The notes under the pieces are model-generated. The model ran no database searches, was not told the DNA's origin, and saw only the letters and a program-made list of their open reading frames with translations. A stretch of 64,000 bases of DNA from NCBI RefSeq assembly GCF_003590095.1, contig NW_020799990.1, forward strand, positions 1-64,000. The letters run 5' to 3'. The DNA comes from Trichoplusia ni. Taxonomy: Eukaryota; Arthropoda; Insecta; Lepidoptera; Noctuidae. Below are positions 32,324 through 44,199 of this stretch, piece by piece. Each line of letters begins with the position of its first letter. Position 1 is the first letter of the stretch. Both the position numbers and the translations under genes were made by a program.

Positions 32324-35300
32324 CTGAAAAATATTTGTCCTTAAATTAAGATTCCAAGAATTTATAAAGAATTATGAACCTTATGTTATTTTAATTTTTC
32401 TTTTAGTAATAATTTCTGAGTACCTACACGAAGAATCAATCAATCAATAACTTTATTGCATTCCATAATGTGTACAAAGCTGGTGGGTAAAATTAGGAGA
32501 AACAATTATGGACCCTGTCGGGCACAGCAAAATTTGTTTTTTTAGAGGAGAGGATGAAGGACGCTTTTTAACATTTTAATATTAAAATCAAGGAAGAGAA
32601 TCTTACTTTTACATATTTAAGTAGATTAGATTTATTCTATTTTAATTATTTATTATTTATGACATATTTAAATATTATTAGTTTATACTATATACATTCT
32701 ATATTATATATAAATCTTTATTCATTGTTTTATATACTATATGTATTTTTTATTAACTAAATAGTAAGTATATAATTATATAATTAAAGATATGGCACGG
32801 TAAGTGAGGTAAATATATTAATGTATTAAGTATTAAGTATTGCTTGTTTGTAGTTAGAATTTTATTTGAAGTATTCGTCGATTGTGTAGTAGCTTCTATC
32901 TAAGACAAATCGTTTCAGTTTATTGCTAAATATATTGTTTGATTCTGTATTTTTTATGTATTCTGGTAAATTATTGTAGATTTTAATGGACGTAACAAAC
33001 GCACTAGAGGAGTGCATCTTTAATCGTGAAGTTGGTAGATTGAGTCGATTTCCATGTCGAAGTTTATATTTTGTTTGAATGTCTTCTCTTTTATTGTAGA
33101 ATTGAGGGTACCTTCTTACAAAATTACAAATTTCAAATATATAGAGACAGGGCAGAGTTAAGATGTTTAGTTCTTTGAAGTGTGGTTTACATGAGTCGGT
33201 GTCTTCGATGTTAGTAAGTATTCTTATAAGTTTTTTCTGTATTGTAAAGAGTAAAGGTGCGTCTGTACTGTTACCCCACAATATTATTCCATATTTAAGC
33301 CAAGCGAACGCGTACGCATAGTATCTTACCATTGCTGTTTTGAGGTCTGTAGTTTTCTTTATTTCTCTGAGAGCATATGCAAATTTAGATAACTTACTTT
33401 ATAATTTCTGTATGTGAGGTTTCCAGTCAATGTGCGTATCTATATCTAGGCCTAAACGGGTGAATTTATTTATAATTTCTAATTTGGATCCTTTGTATTC
33501 AAAATTAATATTTATGGGGTTTTTTGGTCGCGGGTGAAAAGCAATTATTTTTGTTTTATTAAAGTTAATTTCAAGGTTGTGTTCGCTCATCCAAAATATT
33601 GTGGTGTCAAGTAAAGATGTTAGTGTTTGGTTTAAATTATGGTTACTACAACATGATGTTAGAATAGAGACGTCATCGGCAAATAATACGCTCTTTTCGT
33701 TTACTTGATTAGGGAGATCATTAATGTAGACTAAGAACAGTAGGCATCTTAGGACACTTCCCTGCGGTATGGAGGCGTTTACGGGTATGTTTTGTGATCT
33801 GATTTGTTCAATATGTTGTGTTTGTGTATTGTAGTGTTCTATTCCAACGACTTGTTCTCCGTTTTTTAAATATGATGTAAACCAGTCATGACTTTTCCCG
33901 CGGATACCTATGTTGTAGAGTTTATTTAATAAAATATCAAATTGTACTTTATACAAGCTTTGGTCATGTCTAATAGTAGTCCAATAGCATATTTTTTATT
34001 ATCAATAATTTTTAGTGCTTCTTGGATATACTTGTAGACAGCCAAAACAGTGGATCGGTTCTTGCGAAATCCATTTTGGCTGTCATTGAATACACTATTT
34101 TTTTCGCAAAATGCATAAACGCGGTTACACATGACTTTTTCAAATATTTTTGATGCCGTTGCTAGTAGTGCAATTGGACGGTAATTGTTCGGGTCTGTTT
34201 CATCGTTTTTCTTGAAAATGGGTTTAATGAGCGCCTTTTTGAGTAGGTGTAGGTGTAGGCAGGAATTCAATAGTGAAAGCATGACGCAGATAGCATTTTC
34301 TTGTAACCAAACAAATCCTGAAATGTTCTGTGTCTGGGTGTAATTTATCTATATTATGTATGTATTTAGAAATATATAAATATGTTTATCAGTTGTCTAG
34401 TACTCATAATACAAGCTCTGCTTAGTTTGAGACTAGATGGTGTTGTGTGAAAGTTGTGGAATATTTATTATTAATGGCTGAAACTGTAGTGCACTTCCTC
34501 ATTTCACGAATTGAACATTACGTCAAGTTTTCACGACAATTATACCCTCGTTAAGAATTACAGTGTAGTACAAATTAAAAAAATTGATCTAAAGCAAGCA
34601 CAAAGCTTTTGGACAAGTATATTGAACGAGAGCAAATTATTCACAGCCCTTTCTATTTCTAGTAAGAAAACTAACAATCATCGTTACGTGAATACCAAAA
34701 CGTACGCACCTAATGGAGTCTAGAACCATTCTGGTGGTAGCCGACATTTCCTTGGTGATGCTGACCCCGGCGAAGTTGAAGAACGCAATGGAGACGATAG
34801 TACCCATGGTAGCGACCAGCAGCAGAGGGTTGTTAGCTGGAATACCAGAAAACCGTTGAAGAGTAAAAATTATCAGACGACTAAGAGTTTCCAATTATTA
34901 AACATTATAAGATGTAGTATTATGTGTTATATCTTTTTCATTTTCATGTAAGAAATAATATAAAAAATAATATTATAAATCACGTCACAACCAGTAAAAC
35001 ACAATGTTATAGCTGCCATCGATATTAATATTGTAAAGCTGAAGAGTTTGTTTGTTTGAACGCGCTAATCTCGGGAACTACTAGTTTAAATTGAAGAATT
35101 AGTTTTGTGTTTAATAGACCATTCCTCGAGGAAGGTTATAGGCTATATAACAATACGCTGCAAGTAATAGGAGCGAAGATACAATGGAAAATGTGGCAAA
35201 AACGGGGAAAATATTCATCTCCGAGGGCTTCCGTTCAAAGATTTCTAACTTACATATTTTAACCACGCGGACGAAGTCAACAGCTAGTTTATGTATAAAG

Positions 35301-38300
35301 TGAAGAGATTATTATAAACTGTCATTGATTGACTTAAAAAAATCAAGGTTACTAAGACGCCATAACAGCCTTGGCCTATTTCGAGCTGTGTTTCGAGGTA
35401 AACTTAAAGTAAACGTAAAGTTCATTGTTAAACACGCTTTAAACTTCACGAAGTTCGCTAAAGATGAATTTTTTGGTGTACGTTTCGTTGACAGAAAGAA
35501 GCAAAGGGAAAAGTGCGGTAAAAGTTATAGGGAGAGGCCTGTTTGTAGTAAAGAGCCAATAAAAACAAATAATATAATCTATACTAATATATAAAGCTGA
35601 AGAGTTTGTTTGTTTGTTTGAACGCGCTAATCTCAGGAACTACTGGTACAAACTGAAAAAATATTTTTGTGTTGATTAGATCATTCATTGAGGAAGGTTT
35701 TAGGCTATATACCATCACGGGGCGAAGATATAATGGAAAATATAGAAAAAACAGGGCAGGTATAAATCATAACGTATATCTTCTAGCCACGCGGACGAAG
35801 TCGCGGGCAACAACAACAAAGTTCTTGTGACTAATATTATTTAAAATCAAGAGAAAACAAATACTACAGTACTAGTATTCTATCTTGACTACAATTTATG
35901 GTATTTTTATAATATCTTGTAGTACTAGGCTCTTTTACAGTACAAGTCGGGCAATACGCGATAGTAAACTTGCATCATCTATACTAATATATAAACCTGA
36001 AGAGTTTGTTTGTTTGATTGTTTGTTTGTTTGAACGCGCTAATCTCAGGAACTACTGGTCCAAATTGAAAAAATCTTTTTGTGTTGAGTAGACAATTAAT
36101 CGAGGAAGGCTTTAGGGTATAAATCATCACGCTGCGACTAATAGGAGCGAAGATACAATGGAAAATGTGAAAAAAAACAGGACGGGTATAAATCATAACT
36201 TACATCTTCTTCTACCCACGGGAACGAAGTCGCGGGCAACAGCTAGTTTAATAATATAATTGATTGATAATGGTTCTTCCTTCTTCTTAAGTAAGCCAAG
36301 AAGTTATAGTAATAGAGAAGCAGGTGAATTGAGTTTTAACACCATCCGTTACTTCTCTATTTATATTTAATAATATTTTTTATCTTTACTGACGTTTCAC
36401 GTGTATGAATTTATTTAATTTAATATATTTTATTGCTCCAACTACTATATGCAGTAATAAAAAGTATGTGAGGCGATAGTTAAGAAATTGTTAAGAGATG
36501 ACGAAACGCACGTGTATGACGACACACGCGTGTAAGCACGTATTTTATGACAACATAAATATTTTAATGGGGTCCATTCTTTGTTTCATACTTAGAAGAA
36601 TTCTATTCATTATTTGAGCACATAATATATTCTAGAAACCTAATAAACGGCTTTCTAGAACTCATTGAGGTCTACACGCCAAACCCACTGAGCATAACGT
36701 GTCGCGGGATCGATCCCCGGATAGGATTATTATTTTTGTGATCCACTTATGCTTGTTCTGAGTCTGGGTGTTTTTGTGTGCACGTGATATTTACGTGACA
36801 AGAATTAAATTCCTTTCTGCGGAAGTGGTTATAAAAAAAAAGAAAATAGAGATAGGCAGTCGCTCCTTGTAAAACACAGGTACCTAGCTGCATCTGGTTA
36901 TTAAAACATCTAAATTGTTTCTAAGGTAAATGATTCTACATGTGACTTATTCGGATGAAAAAGCATTATTAATGTAGGGCTTATTGCATTAACATACCAA
37001 TTTGAATCAGTCCATCGATGGCATCTTCGACGGTGCCTCTCGGGTTGTTGCCGAAGTGTGGTGGCGCCGGAGTCCAGTAGAACACCACTAGGAGTACTGA
37101 CAGCACTGAGAAGCCAAACACGCCCTCCCAGCCTACAGCCTGCATAGACGGGATGTTTAGACCTGGAAGTATTAAAAGAATATTATCAGTAATGATGACT
37201 ATTGTAAAGACGATCAATGAACTGAAAATGGTAGGGTAGTTACGGCAGTTAGCATGAACTTAAGAGGGTTTACGGAGTCAAGTTTTATTTTTGTGGAGAA
37301 AAGCCCTGGACTGCACGGATAGCCGAGTGGTTGAGGTCACCACGAGAAACCCAATGTGCGCAACTTGTCGTGGGTTCGATCTTCGCGTAGGACAAGCATT
37401 CGTGTGATCCACTATTTCTTGTTTTGAGTCTGAGTGTTGTTGTGCACGTGATTCGTATGTTTGTGAATTCGCCGCGACACAAAGATTAAATTCCTCATTA
37501 CGGGAGTAGTTTTAAAAAAAAGTGTTAATGTGTTGAAAACAAGGAACAGTAAATACATACCTGCCACATATTTCTCTTCATACACCATCTGACAGGCAGA
37601 CACGACTTGGGCTACGATAATGAGCAGGTCTCCAGTTATCAGACTGTTCCTGCCTTTAGACTCGCCTGCAGACTGGTATAGAGCATCTGTTACTCCAACC
37701 ACTATCAGACCAACGATTACACTTACTGAAAAAAAATAAAAAATGAATGAGCCTGACGGTTTAGTATTCATGTAAAAGAAGTGTGTATACTGTTATTTCT
37801 GAATTTGTCACGTAATAACTTGATTTGCAATTTATCAATGAATATCTAAAAATAAATATAAGAACGGCTTGAATGTTTCTACTTTCAGTTGTGGTCTGTG
37901 GAATTCATCGAATTGTGTTTCATAAAACAAAATCTTGTTTTTCCAGAGAAACTCAATTTTGGTTCAAATAAATTACATACACATAGATTATAGTACGTAT
38001 TATAACGATCATCTGCAAATCAGTTTTTAAATAAAGACGCTGTCTTTGTCCGCGAGAATTCGACTTTCTGTATAGCTGTTCATTAGTAAATCAAAGAGTT
38101 AAGTAACCTTTATTACACAAGACTATTTTCTCCAATATCAAAGAGAAATCAAATCTCCAATGCTCCTATACTACTTATAGGGCCAAATAAATTAATTTCT
38201 GAATAAGACGTTCCGATGTTAACAAACAAAGGGCGAGTCGAGCAAAGGTCACTGGGGCCGTTATTCAAAATGATTGCGTGAATAACTGATATGTACGTCA

Positions 38301-41300
38301 TATCGATATCGGCGATGAATATATGGTAGTTGACAATACATAATTATTATTAGTGTTTTCCTAATAAACAACATGATTGTTTGAAATTTAATTTTAATTC
38401 ACTTTAATTTTCTTTGATAGCAATAAACTGATGGTAGGCGAATCTTAAAAATCTGTTTTATATATCTTTTTTATCATTATACGGTAATTATTACAAGTAA
38501 AGAACGAAAAATTTGTACAGTGACTTTGACTGCACAGTTCTTAGATGCCTACAGAAAAAGACCGAATATGAATACGAGACGAATGATACTTTAATTACTA
38601 TTGATTCAAAGGCTACCAAAATGATAATTACAAGTTTAGCACTATTAACATTAAATTGACTGTATAGTAACAAGCATAGGTGACTCATTATTTATTGTCT
38701 AGATAATAACACAAAACAACTGAACACCGAATGAATCATTCGACACAGATGTGAATTCTTTGTAACATGTAATACTATAGAGTCAAAACATGACTGTTTT
38801 AAGCCTAACCTATATTAATCGCGTTATTTGACTACCAATTGTATACATCTCGTTATTATGAAATGAGTCATGGAATCTATTATTACAAAAAGAACCCAAT
38901 GATCAAAATTATATTTGTGAAATCATACGTGTATTAGTAACATCATCACCGGGTTCTATGAAGGCTGTTAGAATGAAATCAAATCCGGCCCTTAATTAAT
39001 TCGAAGCCAGACACCGGCAGCAGACAAATAAACATCTGTATAGACCGTGGTTTGTCAATATTAATCTGGGAAACGAGACAGATAATGCTGTTGGGCTAGG
39101 TAGCGAAGGGTGCATTCGATGAGACATTGCTCTCTCCTTTCATCATGTTCCAAATGATATATAGTATTTCACATTTTGGGCGCTGGCATGGGTCGGGGGT
39201 GAGGACAGGGAGAATTGCATACGTTCCCCGTCATGTCTGTACATCACACACGTTGAAGGTGTACATATATCGGATATTGATTCATGGGTGCCCGCTGTAC
39301 CCAGCCCGGGCAGTTTAGCTGAAAACGAGTCTTGACTGTTGCTACCTGAGCTAGCAATAATGCACAAGATTGGTTTGGTTTTGATAACATGTAAAGATCT
39401 TGAAATGATTTTTATGAATACATTGAATGATAAATATCCACTTAAATTGAAACTGATGTATGGGCAGCGTATTTATTTTTAAAAAAAAAAAGACTCAATT
39501 ACCTCTACACGTGCCGATGCTCAGTATTATTTATATTAAACAATCAATTGTTTTACCAAGAATTCCAAAGCCTGTTCAACAAATACTTGTAAAGGTATTA
39601 CATTTTGTTTCTATGATAGAAATGTTGGATACTCATAACGATATTTTACCTTAAAAGTTATCGAGAAGTAGAGCAAAGCGGATAACAAATAATAATTTAT
39701 CGAACAAACTTACGTAAATACCTAAATTCTGCCAGATATTTATTGAAGATGCCTCTTCAATGAATAATAGCTAAAAACAGTAGCAAGTCTAGTTGGGTGG
39801 CGATAACAAGCTCTTGAATTCGGATGCTAAGTAGGTTGATCTTTCACCATTAGTAAATTAGTATTAAAATGGACTATATAATATCCTGGGACAACTCACA
39901 CACGGTTATCTAATACTTATATACATATTTCTAATTACATACATATTATAGATAAATTACACCCAGACTGGGCGGGAATAGAACCCACGACCTCCGGTAT
40001 AGCAGTCAGGGTCACTAACCACTAGACCAACAGGCCCGTCAACTATGAACAGAACTGGTATACAGCCATCGTCAATGATTATAATTTTAAAATAAAAGAT
40101 AAATATTGCAATCCAAAACCAATTGAAAGAATCGAACCCAAACCCTCTGGCTCCATATGAAAATTTCATCAGCATTCAGCATTCAAAGCGATAGAGAACC
40201 CTTTATAACTCTACTTTCTCGCGTCTAACAAACAACATTAAATAAATCATTCCGTTCGTAAAACATTTAGCTACTTCTGCATTGCCATAATAAACTAGAC
40301 GAGTACTTAATATCTTTACAATCTAGACTCGTTAGCAGCGCTAACAGGCTCGCTTTGTGCGACCCAATCGATAATGCTCAGCACCCTCTCCCCGTAATCC
40401 AATGCGCCTGATGCATATCTATATTTTTATATGACTGTTACCGGCGAGACAGGTTTATAAACGAAACTGTGAGAGGACGATTTTCAGCCAGTTCCGATTT
40501 CAGTTTTAAATCAAAGAAGCTTTGTTGGGTACTATGATTTGAAGATCATTGACATTTTGAGAGAATATGTTTTCAAAAATAAGATTAGTTGAAAACAAGT
40601 AATAAAGTATTTTGCATGAACTATATTTATAGATGCATATAAGTAGCTCGCTTATAAAATCTGATAAAACATTTGTTTCAAGACTAGAAACATACAAAGT
40701 GAGAGTCTCGAACAATACAATTGCATATCAATCGGCCAATACCATCTTTCAATGCCGAGCTCCTAAGAAATTATACTCGCAATTTTAAATCAATGTAAAA
40801 CACTTAGCGGAATCGTCCCACTTACAATGTAACGAGTTGCTCCTTATTTTGTTTCTAGACTTATTTGCTAACACATCGGCAGTTGTTTTGATAACATCTT
40901 GCAAAGTTTACGTCCCGGCTTGTATGTCACACATTGTTTGGGATGTCGCCGCCGCTTTCGAAGCGGACACCCAAACATCGTGCAGTCAATAACCATTGCT
41001 CAATAGAGTGACACAAAATTCAAGGGTAAATGTTTATGTTGCAGTTTTCTATAAGTTTTGCTAGTCATCTGCAGAGTGCCGAGAGCTATAATTATCAGTG
41101 AGACGTAAGAGATGCGTCATATTTTGCGACGTAAATACTGACATAGGTATAAGATTAAGAGTAAGAAAAATAATGTACTAAAATGTCTACGATAAAGAAT
41201 TCCATTTAAAAATATCATTAGCGCTGATCTTAAACAACTATTCGACAATCATAAATTAGGAGTTACAACAGGTTACAACACATCTCTAAAAGGTTACATC

Positions 41301-43531
41301 AAAATACTTACATATGCCAACCCATTCCCGTTTTATGATTCTTCTATTTAGGAACGTCATGGATAGCACAGCGACGAACACTATGATGGAGCCCCGGAAC
41401 ATTTGGAAGCTACTCACATACGTCAGCGTCAAACCGATGTACATGATGGAGGTGCCAATCTGTTGCAAACATTACCTTCTAGAATATTCCGTAGGTACTT
41501 CTTTCACGAATTATTTTTTATACCAACACTATAAAAATTAACGTGAAATGAGGACTACGTTTTTGTAACTATTCTATAAACAATTTGGTATACAAAATCC
41601 AAAATTGGAGACTCAGTGTCAAGCATGAAAGAAACATCTCCTGCATTCTATCCCAAATATAAACGTACCATACTAAAACCGTGTAGTGTTTTGAAAATAG
41701 TCTCGCATTGTGAGAACAACTTTAAAGAATGTATATAAGGTTGAATTTCGGGAAAATAGGTGTTCATTTAACTGAAGATGTTATATTGCACGAAGACATT
41801 TTTGACTTTCACGTCCGTTCGGGACTACCAGTCTGTCAATTAGGGACTGAAGATTGTTAAATTAAATATTTAAGTATCGGTTTTCCATGGTATGAATGAT
41901 ACAAAATTAATTGTAATTACTTAAAAATGATAAGTCTCATGGACTTTACTAAAGAAAGTAGTTAAGTGTTATTTTTGTAGTCTATACATTTTTAAGAATC
42001 TGTTGATTGGACATTTAATTTAACTACTTTACAATTCTATGTACAATGCAAAACAATGAAGCAAAATTTTTCTAACTTTTATTAAAATTCTAAAATAAAT
42101 CATACAACAATTTTTATGTAACGAAAATTTTCAGTCGGGATTTTAACGAAGTTTCCGGTGCACCGTGAACATAATTCCTGGCTATCGAGGGTTGAAATCA
42201 ATGGGCTTACGTCTGCGCATTGCATTCGGGAGAACGGCCAATGCAAGCGAGGACTGCACATCCAATAGGGGCTCGAGCTGACTACAAAATCCTTCTCGAA
42301 CGTTCGGCGGGGCCTGTAGCTACTGTAGCTAGGTATATACGCACACATCCCGAACTAATTAATTCCGCGTATCCAAAGTTCATCGGATGCGGGAAAAGTT
42401 TGATGACCAATATGTATAGTTAAACAAGCTATGATTTTGAGGTTCCTATCCACTTGTATGATACATTAGATACATGGGAAAAGGTATACTCACTAAGTAG
42501 CCCCGATAACCTTTTCGTCTACCTATTTATATCTAATCATAATACGATAAACAAAGTAGCATAAACTAATTAAATCTGTTGACATAACATACATGCTACG
42601 TCCAAACATTGATAACTATGGAGATCATTCCACAACAGTCCGAATTTAATCCTAACATCTCTTACGTGGCAAATGTGAGATTTTTAAGTGGCCATTCGGA
42701 GTAATATCCGGGTTTCTAATCTCAACGTAATATAACAAAGGAATATTATATTTAATAAAAAAATAAATTGGAATACTCTTATAGTTATGGGCAATAAATA
42801 AGGCAATTGTTTCCATAATACAATGCAACTGTCGCTATTGAATCGGTCTAATATCACGGAATATAAATCGAGCCTTGATGTCATGTAACTTTTCAATGCT
42901 CACACAATAAGATCAATCGCATAACCATAAGATCGCGTGAACAATATAATGCAATATACATTGTACTTACCAGGTCAAACATGGCTGCAGGCAGCAATAT
43001 AAAAGGATTGAAGTTTTGGTTGCCGTTTGTGAGCGAATGCCCGCCCGTGTTTTTGGTTTTGAAGTAAATCAGCTTGAATATAACAAGGCACATCATTTCG
43101 CCGAGAAACATTGCTGTGGCCTAGGAAAAAAAAACATACACTGTAGATATAATGCGGGTAGGAATGAGTAAGGGGAAGCTTTTGAACTGATAATTGGGAC
43201 ACAAAAGATCGCACGAGCAGAGAGTTTTAAAAAGATTTCGTTTGCGCGCCAGCGTTCATATAACGATGTGAAATGGCTAGTGAATAGCTTAATTTAATAA
43301 GTCACTGTATGGAAAAAGTCCATAGTCAAATAACTGCATTGTCTTAATTAAAACTCAATTTAAATAAAAGTTCGAATACCGAACCTGTAGGAATGGATGT
43401 TCAAAATCTGTGATTAATCCATCCGACCCCTTTGACTGCAATTTGTCCGCCCATTTTGTACTCAAAGAGTTAATTGAACCTGTCACAACGAGCATCACCG
43501 CCAGGAACTTCTGATATCCCGACCACGCCAT
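32107..43531 (-). CDS. SLC35F6-like transporter (DMT superfamily), complete
   Basis: This is an orthologue-type match to solute carrier family 35 member F6 (C2orf18, ANT2-binding protein), a multi-pass protein of the drug/metabolite transporter superfamily placed in lysosomal or mitochondrial membranes in mammals; its substrate is unclear. Coding exons: 43531-43385, 43120-42971, 41459-41312, 37725-37561, 37162-36998, 34836-34710, 32323-32107. All are GT-AG with matching phases, giving 372 residues (human about 371). Family hallmarks are MLVVTGSINSLSTKWADK, PFLQATAMFLGEMM, FNPFILLPAAMFDL, SSFQMFRGSIIVF, ITGDLLIIVAQVV, NNPRGTVEDAIDG, SIAFFNFAGVSITKEMSATT and RMVLDSIR. A polar acidic tail ends NTEADRMDTENEDQ. 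The start ATG follows an acceptor (GTTCGCAG|G), so an untranslated first exon lies upstream. Introns carry a LINE fragment, Helitron-like repeats and SINEs. Confidence 0.95.
32434..34350 (-). mobile_element. Non-LTR retrotransposon fragment (jockey/CR1-like), in last intron
   Basis: This is a 5'-truncated LINE antisense to plus and in the same orientation as the host gene. Reverse-transcriptase blocks are visible in three shifted frames: 34282-33926 (NNYRPIALLATASKIFEKVM, then NGFRKNRST), 33956-33399 (IPQGSVLRCLLFLVYINDLP and the catalytic box LFADDVSIL), and 33332-32862 (the region after the RT). The 3' end has an ATTGATTGATTG tail. The frames are broken, so it is inactive. Confidence 0.85.
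34350..34475. repeat. Dispersed lepidopteran repeat tail
   Basis: Sequence of the type TAGTACTCATAATACAAGCT, then CTGCTTAGTTTGAGACTAGA and TGGTGTTGTGTG, is a recurrent repeat segment in moth genomes. It abuts the LINE fragment, and a copy lies at about 2215-2330. Confidence 0.4.
34710..34836 (-). CDS. SLC35F6-like exon 6
   Basis: Entered in phase 1, left in phase 2 at AG|GTGCGT. It encodes NNPLLLVATMGTIVSIAFF, then NFAGVSITKEMSATTRMVLD, the best conserved part of the family. Confidence 0.95.
35032..35287 (+). mobile_element. Helitron-like repeat, copy 2 element a
   Basis: It has the blocks GCTGAAGAGTTTGTTTGTTTG, AACGCGCTAATCTC and CACGCGGACGAAGTC, and an AGCTAGT terminus. The 5' end is eroded. 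Confidence 0.55.
35288..35577. other. Spacer between Helitron-like copies
   Basis: This contains an 89-codon plus-strand frame (35325-35594) repeated exactly at 3184-3453 because both lie in the large direct repeat. It runs into the next Helitron-like element and shows no family features, so I do not call it a gene. Confidence 0.4.
35578..35811 (+). mobile_element. Helitron-like repeat, copy 2 element b
   Basis: It starts TCTATACTAATATATAAAGC after an A and contains the same conserved blocks. The 3' end is CGCGGGCAACAAC without CTAG. Confidence 0.6.
35978..36246 (+). mobile_element. Complete non-autonomous Helitron-like element
   Basis: This is the most complete copy, 269 bases from TCTATACTAATATATAAAC to CAACAGCTAG, inserted between an A and a T as Helitrons do. 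It has no coding capacity. The first 49 bases are also present at 3837-3885, where the large duplicate stops. Confidence 0.65.
36665..36828 (+). repeat. tRNA-derived SINE, head truncated
   Basis: The A-box end is partial (GAGGTCTACACGCCAAACCC), the B box is clear (GGGATCGATCCCCGG), and the body shows CTTGTTCTGAGTCTGGGTGT and the AATTAAATTCC tail. It lies in an intron of the SLC35F6-like gene, antisense to it. Confidence 0.65.
36848..36902 (+). mobile_element. RTE-like LINE 3' fragment
   Basis: GATAGGCAGTCGCTCCTTGT, then AAAACACAGGTACCTAGCTG, is the conserved 3' region of RTE-like elements in Lepidoptera. A second piece is at 51865-51975. Confidence 0.5.
36998..37162 (-). CDS. SLC35F6-like exon 5
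   Basis: Phase 1 to phase 1. It encodes GLNIPSMQAVGWEGVFGF, then a membrane helix and NNPRGTVEDAIDGLIQI. Donor G|GTATGT. Confidence 0.95.
37312..37520 (+). repeat. tRNA-derived SINE, full length
   Basis: The most complete copy in the window: A box in ATAGCCGAGTGGTTGAGGTC, B box in GGGTTCGATCTTCGCG, body with TTGTTTTGAGTCTGAGTGTT and CACGTGATTCGTATGTTTGT, then CACAAAGATTAAATTCC and a short A-rich end. It lies between exons 4 and 5 of the SLC35F6-like gene, antisense to it. Confidence 0.75.
37561..37725 (-). CDS. SLC35F6-like exon 4
   Basis: Entered in phase 1 after a long T run and CAG. It encodes SVIVGLIVVGVTDALYQS, then SLITGDLLIIVAQVVSACQM and VYEEKYVA. Donor G|GTATGT. Confidence 0.95.
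39959..40042 (-). repeat. tRNA-like SINE head of a second family
   Basis: The minus strand reads GTTGGTCTAGTGGTTAGTGA (A-box region), CTGACTGCTATACCGGAGG (anticodon-arm region) and TCGTGGGTTCTATTCCCGCC (B box). The spacing is tRNA-like, but no clean acceptor stem is present and the sequence continues AGTCTGGGTGTAA, so this is a SINE rather than a tRNA gene. Confidence 0.6.
41312..41459 (-). CDS. SLC35F6-like exon 3
   Basis: Phase 0 to phase 1. It encodes IGTSIMYIGLTLTYVSSFQM, FRGSIIVFVAVLSMTFLNRR and REWVGI. Donor T|GTAAGT. Confidence 0.95.
42110..42400. other. GC-richer patch in intron 2 of the SLC35F6-like gene
   Basis: Distinctly higher GC than the flanks, with open frames on both strands (minus 42348-42100, plus 42220-42423) but no splice sites in agreement. 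It may be an old TE fragment. Confidence 0.3.
42971..43120 (-). CDS. SLC35F6-like exon 2
   Basis: Phase 0 to phase 0. It encodes ATAMFLGEMMCLVIFKLIYF, a polar loop rich in Asn/Lys, then FNPFILLPAAMFDL. Donor CTG|GTAAGT. Confidence 0.95.
43385..43531 (-). CDS. SLC35F6-like exon 1 of coding sequence
   Basis: It encodes MAWSGYQKFLAVMLVVTGSI and on to DFEHPFLQ. The ATG follows a splice acceptor by one base, so the 5' untranslated region continues in an upstream exon. An in-frame ATG 21 bases further up lies across the acceptor and is not chosen. Confidence 0.93.
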
Positions 43532-43629
43532 CCTGCGAACAACATGGGACAAATTACATTGGGAAAATAATTATATTGCATATGACGCGTTGTTTTTAAA
43601 AGGACTCTCCCAGCAAAAAATGTATTAAC

Positions 43630-43762
43630 TGTGTCGCAGGGGTGTCACAAACACTCAAAGTCACATACACAGACACCCCGACTCTGCGCGGGGATCGAAC
43701 TCGTGGCACGTCGAGCATAGTGGGTTTTGGTTACCTCAACCACTCGGCTAACCGTGCCGTCA
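43630..43762 (-). repeat. tRNA-derived SINE
   Basis: In reverse orientation it shows TTAGCCGAGTGGTTGAGGT (A box), GAGTTCGATCCCCGCG (B box), AGAGTCGGGGTGTCTGTG and CCTGCGACACAG. It lies in the 5' intron of the SLC35F6-like gene, in the same orientation as the gene. Confidence 0.7.
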
Positions 43763-44023
43763 TAGTTATTCAGATGTTCCGTCCGTATGATCTTAATGCT
43801 TACTACGTAGGGTCGTTTAAATATTTTATTGTTTTACACCCAGATACCTAGAACAGTATCATGCACGCTTTTTTCGATTTTATTCTCTAGTTTTAGTTAC
43901 ACGGTACACTTCGATATCACCTAACATTTTTATACTAAGTGACAATAGTTAGGTATAACGCTGACTATAGATGATGTATTCTGGATAATACGCGACACCC
44001 ATGGGTATATTTTACTTTTTGAT

Positions 44024-44160
44024 TGCACGGATAACCGAGAGAATGAGGTCAGCACGCCAAACCCGCTGTGAGTGATGAATCGCAGGTTCGAACCCACGAA
44101 TGATTGTGATTCTTTGAGAATATGATTTGTGTTTTACACCAGTTAGAACAAGTATTAAGC
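44024..44160 (+). repeat. tRNA-derived SINE, diverged
   Basis: It starts GCACGGATAACCGAGAGAAT and GAGGTCAGCACGCCAAACCC, with a B box in CAGGTTCGAACCCACG. The tail part is short and diverged. Confidence 0.6.
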
Positions 44161-44199
44161 AGGTTAGAGTGGCAATTTTTTTTTAAAGATACCATGTAC

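Larger units (their letters stand above)
32134..36026. repeat. Large direct repeat, copy 2 (partner 1-3885)
   Basis: This is the better-preserved copy. It spans exon 7 through exon 6 of the SLC35F6-like gene and on into the third Helitron-like element, where similarity to copy 1 ends. Its reverse-transcriptase frames are much longer than those in copy 1. Confidence 0.9.

Noticed and set aside
32099..32344. Plus-strand 81-codon frame (also at 14-211)
   Set aside because: Antisense of SLC35F6-like exon 7.
39959..40042. A tRNA gene on the minus strand
   Set aside because: The A and B boxes are good, but I cannot pair a full acceptor stem and the sequence continues into a SINE-like body.
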